Assembly: GCF_900091315.1 (NCBI RefSeq)
Contig: NZ_FLSP01000014.1
Coordinates: 1 to 64,000, forward strand
Direction: 5' to 3'
DNA: 64,000 nt
Origin: Streptomyces sp. DI166
GTDB lineage: Bacteria; Actinomycetota; Actinomycetes; Streptomycetales; Streptomycetaceae
The notes beneath the pieces are model-generated. The model did no database searches. It worked only from the letters and a program-made list of their open reading frames with translations, and was not told where the DNA came from. Each line of letters begins with the position of its first letter. The first letter of the stretch is position 1. Of the stretch, positions 25,162 through 34,645 are shown piece after piece. Made by a program: the position numbers and the translations under genes.

Positions 25162-26649
25162 ATGGATGTCATCGTCGGCACAGCCGAATTCATCGTCAAC
25201 AATGTTCTCAACCAGCCCGCCTACCTGGTCGGCCTCATCACCGCGATCGGTCTGATCGCCCTGCGCCGCAGCGCCGGCCAGGTCGTCGGCGGAGGCCTGA
25301 AGGCCGCGATGGGATTCCTGATCCTCGGCGTCGGCGCCTCCACCGTGGTCAGCGCTCTCGAACCGCTCGGAAAGCTCATACTCGGCGCCACCGGCGCCCG
25401 CGGTGTGGTGCCCACCAACGAGGCCGTCGTGGCGCTGGCGCAGGAACAGTTCGGCGCCCAGGTCGCCTGGGTGATGATCGCGGGATTCGCGGTGAGCATC
25501 CTGCTCGCCCGGTTCACCCCGCTGAAGTACGTGTTCCTGACGGGACACCACACCTTCTTCATGGCCACCCTGATCACCGCCCTGCTCGCACTGGCCGAGC
25601 TGTCGGCGGTCTGGATGATCCTGGTCGGCGCGGTCCTGCTCGGCACGATCATGGTCGTGATGCCCGCCTTCACCCAGCCGTGGACGCGCCGCGTCACCGG
25701 TGGCGAGGACGTGGCCATCGGGCACTTCGGGTCCATCGGCTACATCGCGGCCGGCACCGTCGGGCGCGTGGTCGGCAAGCGCAGCAAGAGCACCGAGGAC
25801 ATGAAGTTCCCCGAGGGCCTGAAGTTCCTGCGCGACTCGATGATCGCCACCGCGCTGTCCATGGTCCTCATCTACACCGTGGCCGCCCTGGCCATGCTCG
25901 GCCGGGCCGGCAAGAAGGAGGCGTTCGCCGTCATGGACGTCGCCTCCGTCGGCGAGTACATCATGGCCGGCGTCATGCAGGCGCTGCTGTTCGGCGTGGG
26001 CGTGGCCGTCATCCTCTTCGGCGTCCGCACGATCCTCGGCGAACTGGTCCCCGCCTTCAACGGCATCGCCGCCAAGGTCGTCCCCGGCGCCCTGCCCGCC
26101 CTGGACTGCCCCGTCGTCTTCCCCTACGCGCCCAACGCCGTGCTCATCGGCTTCATCGCCAGCTTCACCGGCGGCCTGGCCAGCCTCGGCGTGCTCATGG
26201 CGTTCGACGCGCCGCTCGGCCTGGCCCTGATCCTGCCCGGTATGGTCCCGCACTTCTTCACCGGCGGCACGGCTGGCGTCTTCGGCAATGCCACCGGCGG
26301 ACGCCGCGGCGCCGTCGTCGGCGGCTTCGTCAACGGCGTCGTCATCACCTTCCTGCCCGCCCTCCTGCTCAAGGTGCTCGGCTCGCTCGGTCTGGCCAAC
26401 ACCACCTTCGGCGACGCCGACTTCGGCTGGTTCGGCCTGTCGGTCGGCTACGCGGTCAAGCTCGGCTCCGTGGGCGGCGTCCTGGTGATCGCGCTGATCG
26501 TCCTCGCCCTGCTGGGCGGCGCCATTGCCTTCCAGCGCCTGGTCGTGGACCGCGGCTGGAACCCGGCCGCCGCCCGCGAGGCCCACTTCGCCGAGCCCGG
26601 CAAGGACAAGGAGGACTCGGGCCCGCGGTCCGTGCCCGCCACCTCCTGA
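25162..26649 (+). CDS. PTS transporter subunit IIC, Ula/SgaT family
   Basis: 495 residues from ATG 25162 with GAGGAG upstream. Polytopic (about 11-12 helices) with UlaA-family motifs: AYLVGLITAIGLIALRRS, GFLILGVGAS, VFLTGHHTFFMATL, GSIGYIAAGTVG, DCPVVFPYAPNAVLIGF and GGTAGVFGNATGGRRGAV. Characterised relatives import L-ascorbate, but none of the ascorbate catabolic enzymes (UlaG, D, E, F) is here. Transketolase and transaldolase genes follow on the same strand, suggesting a ketose or pentulose substrate. Confidence 0.88.
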   Translation: MDVIVGTAEFIVNNVLNQPAYLVGLITAIGLIALRRSAGQVVGGGLKAAMGFLILGVGASTVVSALEPLGKLILGATGARGVVPTNEAVVALAQEQFGAQVAWVMIAGFAVSILLARFTPLKYVFLTGHHTFFMATLITALLALAELSAVWMILVGAVLLGTIMVVMPAFTQPWTRRVTGGEDVAIGHFGSIGYIAAGTVGRVVGKRSKSTEDMKFPEGLKFLRDSMIATALSMVLIYTVAALAMLGRAGKKEAFAVMDVASVGEYIMAGVMQALLFGVGVAVILFGVRTILGELVPAFNGIAAKVVPGALPALDCPVVFPYAPNAVLIGFIASFTGGLASLGVLMAFDAPLGLALILPGMVPHFFTGGTAGVFGNATGGRRGAVVGGFVNGVVITFLPALLLKVLGSLGLANTTFGDADFGWFGLSVGYAVKLGSVGGVLVIALIVLALLGGAIAFQRLVVDRGWNPAAAREAHFAEPGKDKEDSGPRSVPATS

Positions 26650-26760
26650 CCCCCCTACCCGTCCGCCGCCCACCGGGCCGACCCCAGTGAGCGGCGGACG
26701 ACCAGCCCGACGACCGGACGCCCCGCTCCGGCCGACCGACCGAAGGAGCCCTGACCCAGG

Positions 26761-28815
26761 GTGAGCACCCCAGACCTTGAGTGGACCGAGCTGGACCGGC
26801 GGGCCGTGGACACCGCGCGCCTGCTGGCCGCGGACGCCGTGCAAAGGGCCGGCCACGGCCACCCCGGTACCGCGATGAGCCTCGCGCCCGTCGCGTACAC
26901 CCTCTTCCAGAAGGTGATGCGGCACGACCCCGCCGACCCGCGGTGGCCGGGCCGCGACCGGTTCGTCCTGTCCGCCGGTCACTCCTCCCTGACCCTCTAC
27001 ACCCAGCTGTACCTGGGCGGTTTCGGCCTGGAGCTGGACGACCTGAAGTCGTTCCGCACGTGGGGTTCGCGGACCCCCGGGCATCCGGAGTACGGCCACA
27101 CCCCGGGCGTGGAGACGACCACGGGTCCGCTGGGCCAGGGTGTCGCCAACGGGGTGGGCATGGCGATGGCCGCCCGCTACGAACGTGGCCTGTTCGACCC
27201 CGGGACCCCGGTGGGCGAGTCCCCCTTCGACCACTTCGTCTACGTGATCGCGGGCGACGGCTGCCTCCAGGAAGGGATCGCCGCGGAGGCTTCCTCCCTG
27301 GCGGGCCATCAGAAGCTCGGCAACCTGGTCCTGCTGTGGGACGACAACCACATCTCGATCGAGGGCGACACCCGGACGGCCGTCTCGGAGGACGTGCCCG
27401 GGCGCTACGAGGCGTACGGCTGGCATGTGCAGCGCGTGGAGCCGCAGGCGGACGGCGACGTGGACCCTGCCGCGCTGTACGCGGCGATCCGGGCGGCGCA
27501 GGCCGAGACCGAGCGGCCGTCCTTCATCGCCCTGCGCACGATCATCGCCTGGCCCGCCCCGAACGCCCGGAACACCGAGGCGGCGCACGGCTCGGCGCTG
27601 GGCGAGGAGGAGGTCGCGGCCACCAAGCGCGTCCTGGGCTTCGACCCGGAGCGGACCTTCGAGGTCTCCGACGAGGTCGTCGCCCACACCCGGGCGCTCG
27701 TCGAGCGCGGCCGCGCGGCCCGTGCCCTGTGGGAGAAGTCCCTGGCCGAATGGCGCGCCGACAACCCCGGGCGGGCGGCGGAGTTCGACCGGATCGGCGC
27801 CGGGCAGCTCCCCGAGGGCTGGGAGGCGGCGGTGCCGGTGTTCGAGCCCGGCAGGTCCATGGCGACGCGAGTCGCCTCGGGGAAGGTCCTCCAGGGGCTC
27901 GGTGCGGTGATCCCGGAGCTGTGGGGCGGCTCGGCCGACCTCGCGGGGTCGAACAACACGACCATCGACAAGACCAGTTCGTTCCTGCCGAAGGGCAACC
28001 CGCTGCCCGAGGCCGACCCCTACGGCCGCACGATCCACTTCGGCATCCGCGAGCACGCGATGGCGGCGGAGATGAACGGCATCGCGTTGCACGGCAATAC
28101 GCGGATCTACGGCGGCACGTTCCTGGTGTTCTCCGACTACATGCGCAACGCCGTACGGATGTCCGCGCTGATGCGGCTCCCGGTGACCTACGTGTGGACG
28201 CACGACTCCATCGGCCTGGGCGAGGACGGTCCGACCCACCAGCCGGTGGAGCACCTGGCCTCGCTGCGCGCCATCCCCGGCCTGAACATCGTCCGCCCGG
28301 CCGACGCCAACGAAACGGCGGTCGCCTGGCGCGAGATCCTGCGCCGCGACGCCCCGCACGGGCTCGCCCTGACCCGCCAGGGCGTGCCGACGTACGAGCG
28401 CAACGAGGCGGCCGCGAAGGGCGGTTACGTCCTTGTGGACGCGTCGAACGGCTCGCCCGAGGTGCTCCTGATCGCCACCGGTTCCGAAGTGCAACTCGCC
28501 GTCGCGGCGCGGGAGCGGCTGGAGGCCGACGGCGTGCCGACCCGGGTGGTGTCCATGCCGTCCGTGGAGTGGTTCGAGGAACAGGAACAGGCATACCGGG
28601 ACAGCGTCCTGCCGCCCGCGGTCAGGGCGCGGGTCGCGGTGGAGGCCGGTGTCGGCCTGACCTGGCACAAGTACGTCGGGGACGCCGGCCGCATCATCTC
28701 CCTGGACCACTTCGGCGCCTCCGCCGACGGCAATCTCCTCCTGCGCGAGTACGGGTTCACACCGCAGTCCGTGGTGGCCGCCGCGCGGGACTCACTGAGC
28801 GCGGCAGCGCGCTGA
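26761..28815 (+). CDS. tkt: Transketolase
   Basis: 684 residues from GTG 26761. Complete single-chain transketolase: N-terminal thiamine-diphosphate domain ([44 protein letters not shown]), pyrimidine domain ([38 protein letters not shown]) and C-terminal domain. It moves two-carbon units between ketose and aldose phosphates. Streptomyces usually have another tkt-tal pair next to zwf; here the gene sits directly after a PTS transporter, implying a dedicated catabolic copy. Confidence 0.93.
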   Translation: MSTPDLEWTELDRRAVDTARLLAADAVQRAGHGHPGTAMSLAPVAYTLFQKVMRHDPADPRWPGRDRFVLSAGHSSLTLYTQLYLGGFGLELDDLKSFRTWGSRTPGHPEYGHTPGVETTTGPLGQGVANGVGMAMAARYERGLFDPGTPVGESPFDHFVYVIAGDGCLQEGIAAEASSLAGHQKLGNLVLLWDDNHISIEGDTRTAVSEDVPGRYEAYGWHVQRVEPQADGDVDPAALYAAIRAAQAETERPSFIALRTIIAWPAPNARNTEAAHGSALGEEEVAATKRVLGFDPERTFEVSDEVVAHTRALVERGRAARALWEKSLAEWRADNPGRAAEFDRIGAGQLPEGWEAAVPVFEPGRSMATRVASGKVLQGLGAVIPELWGGSADLAGSNNTTIDKTSSFLPKGNPLPEADPYGRTIHFGIREHAMAAEMNGIALHGNTRIYGGTFLVFSDYMRNAVRMSALMRLPVTYVWTHDSIGLGEDGPTHQPVEHLASLRAIPGLNIVRPADANETAVAWREILRRDAPHGLALTRQGVPTYERNEAAAKGGYVLVDASNGSPEVLLIATGSEVQLAVAARERLEADGVPTRVVSMPSVEWFEEQEQAYRDSVLPPAVRARVAVEAGVGLTWHKYVGDAGRIISLDHFGASADGNLLLREYGFTPQSVVAAARDSLSAAAR

Positions 28816-28846
28816 CGCCCATGCACACGAATCTGGAGCACCTCTC

Positions 28847-29956
28847 ATGACCGACGCACTCAAGCGCCTCTGCGACGAAGGCGTCGCGATCTGGCTGGAC
28901 GACCTCTCGCGGCAGCGGATCGCGTCGGGCAGCCTGGCCGCGCTGATCGAGAAGCAGCATGTGGTCGGCGTGACCACGAACCCGTCCATCTTCCACCAGG
29001 CGATATCCGAAGGGCGGGGCTACGAGGCGCAGTTGAGCGACCTCGCCGCCCGCCGGGTGACCGCGGACGAGGCCGTCCGCATGATCACGGCCGTGGACGT
29101 CCGGGCCGCCGCCGACATCCTGCGGCCGGTCTTCGACGCCACCCACGGGCGGGACGGCCGGGTGTCGATCGAGGTCGACCCGCGGCTCGCGCACGACACA
29201 CGCGCGACCATCGCCGAGGCCAAGCAGCTGGCCTGGCTCGTCGACCGTCCCAACGTCATGATCAAGATCCCGGCCACCGAGGCGGGGCTGCCGGCCGTCA
29301 CCGAGGTCATCGCCGCCGGTATCAGCGTCAACGTCACCCTCATCTTCTCGCTGTCGCGCTACTGGGAGGTCATGCAGGCATACCAGGCGGGCCTGGAGAA
29401 GGCCAGGCAGCGGGGCCTGGACCTGTCCCCGATCCATTCCGTGGCGTCCTTCTTCGTCTCCCGTGTGGACGCCGAGATCGACGGGCGGATCGACGCGCTC
29501 GGCATGGACGAGGCCGCGGCCCTCAAGGGCAGGGCCGCCCTGGCGAACGCCCGTCTGGCGTACCGGGCCTACGAGGAGGCGTTCGGCACCGACCGCTGGG
29601 CCGCGCTGGAGGGTGCGGGCGCCAACAGGCAGCGTCCGCTGTGGGCTTCGACCGGTGTGAAGGACCCGGCGTACAAACCGACCCTGTACGTCGACGAGTT
29701 GGTCGCCCCGAACACCGTGAACACCATGCCTGAGGCCACCCTCCGAGCCGTGGCCGAGCGCGGCTCGGTCACCGGGGACACGGTGCGCGGCACGTACGAG
29801 GAGGCGCGCGCGGTGCTCGACGCGATCGGGAGGCTCGGCATCTCCTACGAGGAGGTCGTGCGCCTGTTGGAGGACGAGGGCGTCGCGAAGTTCGCGGATG
29901 CCTGGAACGACCTGCTGGCCTCGACGGAGAGGGAGCTGAAGCGCCTGGCTGGCTGA
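28847..29956 (+). CDS. tal: Transaldolase
   Basis: 369 residues from ATG 28847 with GAGCACC upstream, 31 bases after transketolase. Actinobacterial-length transaldolase with the Schiff-base Lys in [13 protein letters not shown], and [23 protein letters not shown] [13 protein letters not shown] and [10 protein letters not shown]. Moves three-carbon dihydroxyacetone units between sugar phosphates. With transketolase it would let an imported pentulose or heptulose phosphate enter central metabolism directly. A terminator follows. Confidence 0.93.
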   Translation: MTDALKRLCDEGVAIWLDDLSRQRIASGSLAALIEKQHVVGVTTNPSIFHQAISEGRGYEAQLSDLAARRVTADEAVRMITAVDVRAAADILRPVFDATHGRDGRVSIEVDPRLAHDTRATIAEAKQLAWLVDRPNVMIKIPATEAGLPAVTEVIAAGISVNVTLIFSLSRYWEVMQAYQAGLEKARQRGLDLSPIHSVASFFVSRVDAEIDGRIDALGMDEAAALKGRAALANARLAYRAYEEAFGTDRWAALEGAGANRQRPLWASTGVKDPAYKPTLYVDELVAPNTVNTMPEATLRAVAERGSVTGDTVRGTYEEARAVLDAIGRLGISYEEVVRLLEDEGVAKFADAWNDLLASTERELKRLAG

Positions 29957-29976
29957 CCGGCGCGGGCGGCCTGGAC

Positions 29977-30022
29977 GGAAGGGCCGGCGGCACGCTCCCC
30001 GAGTGCTGCCGGTCCTTCTTTG
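29977..30022 (+). terminator. Intrinsic terminator after transaldolase
   Basis: GGAAGGGCCGGCGGCAC pairs with GTGCTGCCGGTCCTTCTT (a few G-T pairs) around a short loop and runs into a T-rich tail. It ends the PTS-tkt-tal unit. The remaining intergenic stretch to 30337 contains only the operator at 30074-30096 as a recognisable element. Confidence 0.8.
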
Positions 30023-30073
30023 CGTCAGGGAAGTCAGGGCAGGGTCCGCGGGCGAGGAAAGATCTCGGGAAAC

Positions 30074-30096
30074 TATTGCGCAAAGCATTGCGCATT
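30074..30096. promoter_or_regulatory. LacI operator site F, upstream of MFS sugar transporter
   Basis: TTGCGCAAAGCATTGCGCA (30076-30094) carries both half-sites of the LacI-twin operator with one mismatch at the centre. It lies about 245 bases before the MFS start, beyond the terminator, so it should belong to that gene's promoter. Confidence 0.75.
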
Positions 30097-30337
30097 TGGG
30101 TTCCATGGCGGATGCTCTAGCCGTCCACCCGTAAAGGCCCTGGCTGTCCCATCCGAGCCGCATCTCCTGGACCGCGGACGGCGCTTGTCCGCCGGAAGCC
30201 GTCATGCCCAGGGCCGAAGTGGCGCCCCCGGCCTGCCGTTCGGCGGCGGCCGGTGCGCGCGGTCACCCGTGCCCTGTTCCGCCGGGGTGACCGCGGGTCC
30301 AGGTGACGGCCATCCGAGAAGGGAAGACGGCGGATCC

Positions 30338-31795
30338 ATGCAACTCGCCACAGACGCCACCAGACAGCCGCCCGGGGGCGGCGTCAAAACCTCGTCCATG
30401 GCCGCGATCGCCCTGATCGCCGCGATGTCCGGCCTCCTCTTCGGCTACGACACCGGCATCATCGCGACGGCGCTGCCCGGAATCAGCGACTCGTACCACC
30501 TGGTCTCGGAGAGCGACAAGCAGATCATCACGTCCGCGCTGCTGCTCGGCGCTGTGTTCAGCGCGCCGTTCACCAGCTACCTCTGTGACCGTTACGGCCG
30601 CAAACCGATGCTGCTGCTGATCGCCGCGCTCTTCATCGTGGCGACCCTGGTCTGCGCCGTCCGGACCACCCCGGCCGTGCTGACCGTGGCCCGCTTCTTC
30701 CTGGGGCTGGCGATCGGTGCGGCGAGCGGCGCGGCGCCGATCTACATATCGGAGATGGCACCGGCGGAGCGGCGCGGCCGGCTCGTGGTGCTCTTCCAGC
30801 TCATGATCATGATTGGGATCGTCTGCGCCCACTTCACCGGCTACTTCGTCGGCCACGAGGCATGGCAGTGGCTGATCGGCTTCGGCGCCCTGCCCGCCGT
30901 CGCGATGCTGCTCGGGGTCACACTCCTGCCCGAGAGCCCGCGCTGGCTGTACGCCCACGGGATGGTCGACAAGGCGGGGGCGGTACTGATGAGGCTGCGC
31001 GGCGACCGGGCGCTGGTCGAGCGCGAACTCGGCGGCATGGCCGAGGCGGTGGCCGAGGAGCGGCAGGCGAACGCGGGCACCTGGCGGGAGTTCTTCTCGG
31101 CGCGGGTGCGTCCCGCGCTGGTCCTCGGCGGCGGTGTCGCCATGTTCTCGCAGATCACCGGCAACAACGCGCTCGTCTACTACATGCCGACGGTCTTCCA
31201 CGACCTGGGCTTCTCGGAGGACGCCTCCGTGCTGATGCCCGCCTTCGGCGCGGTCGGCGTCATGGTGATGACGTTCGTCGGCAGCCATCTCGTGGACGTC
31301 GTCGGTCGGCGCAGGTACCTGCTGGTCATGGTGCCCATCTCGATCGTGTCCTTCATCGTCATCGCGCTCCTGCTGGGCCAGGGCGCCGACGCCACGCAGG
31401 GCTGGCAGCTTTACGCGATTTTCGCCGCCGTCATCCTGTACATGGTTGCCAACAACGGCGCGTTCGGAGTGACGATCTGGCTCGTCAACGCCGAGGTCTA
31501 CCCGATGAAGCTGCGCGGAAAGGGCGGCGCCTTCGGTGCCTTCAGCCACTGGTTCTTCGACTTCATCATCGCCGCCACCACGCTGACCCTGTTCCAAGTC
31601 CTGGGCGCGGCAGGCCCGTTCTGGCTCTTCACCGGCATCTCGGTGGTGTCCCTCGCCTTCGTCTACTTCCTCCTCCCCGAGACGAAGGGCAAGTCCCTCG
31701 AACAGATCGAGCACGAGCTGAACCAGGGGCGGTTCTACCAGTTCCAGCGGCGCGGCGCGCGTCGGGTGGAGTCGCGGACCGGCACGACTGTCTGA
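30338..31795 (+). CDS. Sugar/proton MFS symporter
   Basis: 485 residues from ATG 30338; the open frame upstream of it is not supported. Twelve helices with sugar-porter signatures: GYDTGIIATALP, DRYGRKPML, YISEMAPAERRGRL, PESPRWLY, QITGNNALVYYMPT, NAEVYPMKLRGKGG and PETKGKSLEQIE. This is the XylE/GlcP/AraE family, importing pentoses or hexoses with protons. The LacI-twin operator upstream places it in the same regulon as the Frc-like transporter. Confidence 0.92.
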   Translation: MQLATDATRQPPGGGVKTSSMAAIALIAAMSGLLFGYDTGIIATALPGISDSYHLVSESDKQIITSALLLGAVFSAPFTSYLCDRYGRKPMLLLIAALFIVATLVCAVRTTPAVLTVARFFLGLAIGAASGAAPIYISEMAPAERRGRLVVLFQLMIMIGIVCAHFTGYFVGHEAWQWLIGFGALPAVAMLLGVTLLPESPRWLYAHGMVDKAGAVLMRLRGDRALVERELGGMAEAVAEERQANAGTWREFFSARVRPALVLGGGVAMFSQITGNNALVYYMPTVFHDLGFSEDASVLMPAFGAVGVMVMTFVGSHLVDVVGRRRYLLVMVPISIVSFIVIALLLGQGADATQGWQLYAIFAAVILYMVANNGAFGVTIWLVNAEVYPMKLRGKGGAFGAFSHWFFDFIIAATTLTLFQVLGAAGPFWLFTGISVVSLAFVYFLLPETKGKSLEQIEHELNQGRFYQFQRRGARRVESRTGTTV

Positions 31796-31820
31796 CGCCG
31801 CGCGGCGGCAAGGGATGGAC

Positions 31821-31850
31821 GCGCCCGCCGACGCGATGGCCGGCGGGCGC
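31821..31850. terminator. Bidirectional hairpin terminator
   Basis: GCGCCCGCCG and CGGCGGGCGC form a perfect 10-bp stem with a 10-base loop in the 61-base gap between two convergent MFS genes. Confidence 0.75.
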
Positions 31851-31856
31851 CGGTGG

Positions 31857-33503
31857 TCAGGGGCGGGCGGCGTCGGCCGTCGGCTCCGCCCATTCGGTCG
31901 GGGGAAGTGTGGCGGCGGTCGTCTCGGCCTCGTTCGCCGTGTCCGAGCGGATGCCGATCATGCCCAGGGCGGCGAGGGCCGCGGCGATCAGGGCCGCCAC
32001 CGCACAGACCAGGTAGGCCGTGCTGAAGCCGGTGCCGAGGGCGTCCAGGGCCAGGCCGTGGGCCGCGGCACCCGGGGCCTCGGCGGGCAGGCTGTTGACG
32101 GCGATGGGGCCGCCCGCCTCGGCGATCTGACGGGCCGCCATCACGTCGCCGCTGGACAGGGTGGTGGACCCGGACAGGCTGGACGTGAAGGCCGAGCCCG
32201 CGCTGCTGAGGGCGACCGCGCCGACGACCACCGGGCCGAGGGCGAAGCCGAGGTCGCGCAGCATGTTGGTGGTGGCGCTGGCCATGCCCGCCAGGTGCGG
32301 GGGCACGCTGCTGAGCGCCACGGCCGTCACCGAGCTGACGCTCAGGGCGAAGCCGATGCCGATCAGGAGGGCGGGCACCAGGAACGGGCCCAGGTCGGTG
32401 TTCGTGACGTCCAACTGCGTGCACATCAGGGCGCCGATCGCGATCAGTACGAACCCGGAGGTCAGCAGCCAGGCCGGGGCGACCCGGTGGAGCAGCCGGG
32501 AGACGACCGGGATGAGGACGAACGCCGGTCCCTGGAGGAGCAGGAAGGGCAGCGCCACCCGGATCGGGTCCTGGTGCTGCACCGGACCCAGCCACATGCT
32601 GGAGGCGAAGCAGGCGCCGAGGAAGGCGAGCATGCCGATGACCGCGGCGAGGGAGGAGACGGCGAAGGCCCGGTTGCGGAACAGCCTGAGGTCGAAGATC
32701 GGGGACTCCGCGCCCAGTTCGACCACGACGAAGGCCGCGAGGATCACCACGCCGAGGGCGAGGGAGAGCATGACCGGCAGGGTCGTCCAGCCGGACTCGG
32801 GGCCCTCGACGGCGGCGAACAGCACCAGGACGAGACCGACGGCGAAGGTGACCTGACCGGCCACGTCGAGCCTGCGGCCCTCGGGCGCCCTGGACTCCGT
32901 GGCCAGCGCGGCGGTCAAAGCCATGCTGACCAGGGCCAGGCCGACGAGCACCCAGAACGAGCCGCGCCACGAACCGACCTTGGCGAACACACCGCCGATC
33001 AGCGGGGACACGGCGGCACCGGCGGACAGGAACCCGGCCCACACGGCCACGGCGTGGGCCCGCTGGCGCGCGTCACGGGTGACGGCGGTCAGCGCGGTGA
33101 GGGAGCCGGGGAACATGGCACCGGCGCCGAGGCCGTTCAGGGCGGCGCCGATCCACAGCACCTGGACGGTCGGGGCGAGGGCGGCGACAGTGCTGCCCGC
33201 GGCGACCAGCGCGGTACCCGTCAGGACGAGCCTGCGGCGGCCGAAGAGGTCGCCGAGGACGCCGAAGGTGAACTCGAAGCACACCACCGCGAGCATGAAC
33301 GCCGCGGTGATCCAGGTCAGTTGCGAGCCGTGCGTGTTGAGGTCCTGCTGGAACAGTCCGTTCAGCGAGGCCGGCAGCGCGTTCGCGGTCTGAGCCACGA
33401 AGACCGCACCGCAGGCGGCAGCCAGTGTTCCCGCGTAGCCCGTCGGCCGGGCGGCCCCCGCGGTGGGGCCCTGGGACGTCGTCGTCCCGTTGTTGAACGT
33501 CAT
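31857..33503 (-). CDS. DHA2-type MFS transporter
   Basis: 548 residues from ATG 33503 (GGGAGAAC upstream). About 14 hydrophobic helices, motif A GVLGDLFGRRRLVL and motif C-like GAGAMFPGSLTALTAV/GFLSAGAAVSPLIGG, as in drug-proton antiporters and aromatic-compound transporters of the EmrB/QacA type. It follows an IclR gene on the same strand. Its promoter region carries a motif nearly identical to that in front of the phosphotriesterase operon 12 kb away, so it probably moves a substrate or product of that pathway. Confidence 0.88.
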   Translation of the reverse strand: MTFNNGTTTSQGPTAGAARPTGYAGTLAAACGAVFVAQTANALPASLNGLFQQDLNTHGSQLTWITAAFMLAVVCFEFTFGVLGDLFGRRRLVLTGTALVAAGSTVAALAPTVQVLWIGAALNGLGAGAMFPGSLTALTAVTRDARQRAHAVAVWAGFLSAGAAVSPLIGGVFAKVGSWRGSFWVLVGLALVSMALTAALATESRAPEGRRLDVAGQVTFAVGLVLVLFAAVEGPESGWTTLPVMLSLALGVVILAAFVVVELGAESPIFDLRLFRNRAFAVSSLAAVIGMLAFLGACFASSMWLGPVQHQDPIRVALPFLLLQGPAFVLIPVVSRLLHRVAPAWLLTSGFVLIAIGALMCTQLDVTNTDLGPFLVPALLIGIGFALSVSSVTAVALSSVPPHLAGMASATTNMLRDLGFALGPVVVGAVALSSAGSAFTSSLSGSTTLSSGDVMAARQIAEAGGPIAVNSLPAEAPGAAAHGLALDALGTGFSTAYLVCAVAALIAAALAALGMIGIRSDTANEAETTAATLPPTEWAEPTADAARP

Positions 33504-33640
33504 TGCTGTTGTTCTCCCTGACTGGGACCTCGGGGCTCCGGGGGAGGGAGACCCGAAGTGTGGAAGCGCTCGGCTCCGCGCACGCGGTGGGGGAGAGGGG
33601 GCACGGCGCGCGTCCGGCGTGGTGCCGTGGAGAATGGCAT

Positions 33641-33667
33641 TTCGCTTTACGTAGCGTCAATGAAACG
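33641..33667 (-). promoter_or_regulatory. Shared promoter/operator motif, copy 1 (MFS gene)
   Basis: Read toward the MFS gene this is CGTTTCATTGACG followed by CTACGTAAAGCGAA. It matches 45582-45608 at 25 of 27 positions, in the same orientation relative to the downstream gene. TTGACG can act as a -35 box. The motif is an imperfect dyad (TTnnnTTnAC, five bases, GTnAAnnnAA), as for a dimeric repressor. Confidence 0.78.
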
Positions 33668-33720
33668 GACGGAAGATAATGCAACTGTTCTCTATGTAAG
33701 ACGGGGCTCTGTCGCGGGGA

Positions 33721-33768
33721 GGGTCACGGAATGGGTCAGGGAATGGGTCAGGGAATGGGCCACGGAAC
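33721..33768. repeat. 12-bp tandem repeat downstream of iclR
   Basis: Four contiguous 12-bp units (GGGTCAGGGAAT and close variants) just after the IclR stop, between it and the shared promoter motif. No coding role is apparent. Confidence 0.8.
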
Positions 33769-33777
33769 GACGAGCGG

Positions 33778-34542
33778 CTACTGCCCGTCCGCCAGGTCCC
33801 GCTCCACCCCCCGCGCCGCCGCCTCCAGCGTCGCGACCAGCGAAGGAAGTTGCTGGGCGTCGTAGCGGACGCTGGGCAGGGACACCGACAGGCCCGCCAG
33901 TGCTGTGCCGTCCCGGTCGCGGACCAGGACGCCGATGGCGACGAGGCCGCGTTCGGACCGTTCCCGGTTCACGGCGAAGCCGTTGCGGCGCAGGCGGCGA
34001 AGTTCCGTCCGCAGCCGCCCCAGGTCGATGTCGTCGGCGTCGGAGTCGCCGTAGAGCTCCGCCAGTTCCTCCTCGGGCAGCTCGGCGAGCAGCAGCAGGC
34101 CCGCCGTGGTGCGGTGGGCCGGGAAGACCATCCCCTCCCGGGAGCCGACGCGCAGCGCCTGCCGGCACTCCACGCTGGCGATGAACCGCACGGTGTCCCC
34201 GGTGCGCACGATCAGGTTCGTCGTCTCGTCGAGGAGGCCGACCAGCCGGTGCAGATGAGGAAGGGCCACCGCGCGCAGCCGGGAGACCAGGGACTGCGAG
34301 TGCGCGGCCAGCTCCAGCACCGGGCCCGCGCGGTAGACGCGGTCCTCGCCCTGTACCGCGAAGTCCCGGTAGACGAGCATCGCCAGGATGCGGTGGGCGG
34401 TGGACCGGGCGACCCCCAGCCGCTCCGCGAGCTGCGCCACCGTCGCCCCGCCCTCCAGCTGCAGGATCGTCGCCGCGCGCAGCGCGTGGTCCACGCTGGC
34501 GATGGGGTAGGGCGGGGGAGTCTTCAGCGGCTTGTTGTCCAT
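33778..34542 (-). CDS. IclR-family transcriptional regulator
   Basis: 254 residues from ATG 34542. Winged helix GGATVAQLAERLGVARSTAHRILAMLVY and an IclR effector domain (FIASVECRQALRVGSREGMVFPAHRTTAGLLLLAEL, GFAVNRERSERGLVAIGVLV). It is divergent from the gentisate operon, and an AATTCTGC-N3-GCAGAATT dyad lies in the promoter gap. Relatives control aromatic-acid catabolism in actinobacteria; gentisate or 3-hydroxybenzoate is a likely effector. Confidence 0.9.
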   Translation of the reverse strand: MDNKPLKTPPPYPIASVDHALRAATILQLEGGATVAQLAERLGVARSTAHRILAMLVYRDFAVQGEDRVYRAGPVLELAAHSQSLVSRLRAVALPHLHRLVGLLDETTNLIVRTGDTVRFIASVECRQALRVGSREGMVFPAHRTTAGLLLLAELPEEELAELYGDSDADDIDLGRLRTELRRLRRNGFAVNRERSERGLVAIGVLVRDRDGTALAGLSVSLPSVRYDAQQLPSLVATLEAAARGVERDLADGQ

Positions 34543-34587
34543 GGCGATCCCTCGGATTCTGCGGTGCCGGGCCGCAGCAGGCGTACG

Positions 34588-34606
34588 AATTCTGCTGTGC
34601 AGAATT
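34588..34606. promoter_or_regulatory. IclR-type operator between iclR and the gentisate operon
   Basis: AATTCTGC TGT GCAGAATT, perfect 8-bp inverted arms with a three-base spacer, midway between the divergent starts at 34542 and 34646. The form fits IclR-family sites in actinobacteria. Confidence 0.78.
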
Positions 34607-34645
34607 TCCATGTTCTCTCAGCAGACAGCTTGCACGCTGAGCCCT

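Noticed and set aside
25162..26649. Ascorbate utilisation system
   Set aside because: The IIC is of the Ula family, but UlaD, UlaE, UlaF and UlaG genes are absent; the neighbours are transketolase and transaldolase.
24946..28710. 1254-codon open frame on the minus strand across the PTS and transketolase genes
   Set aside because: It mirrors real plus-strand genes with clear family motifs; its translation is low-complexity Gly/Asp/Val/Arg sequence caused by GC third-position bias.
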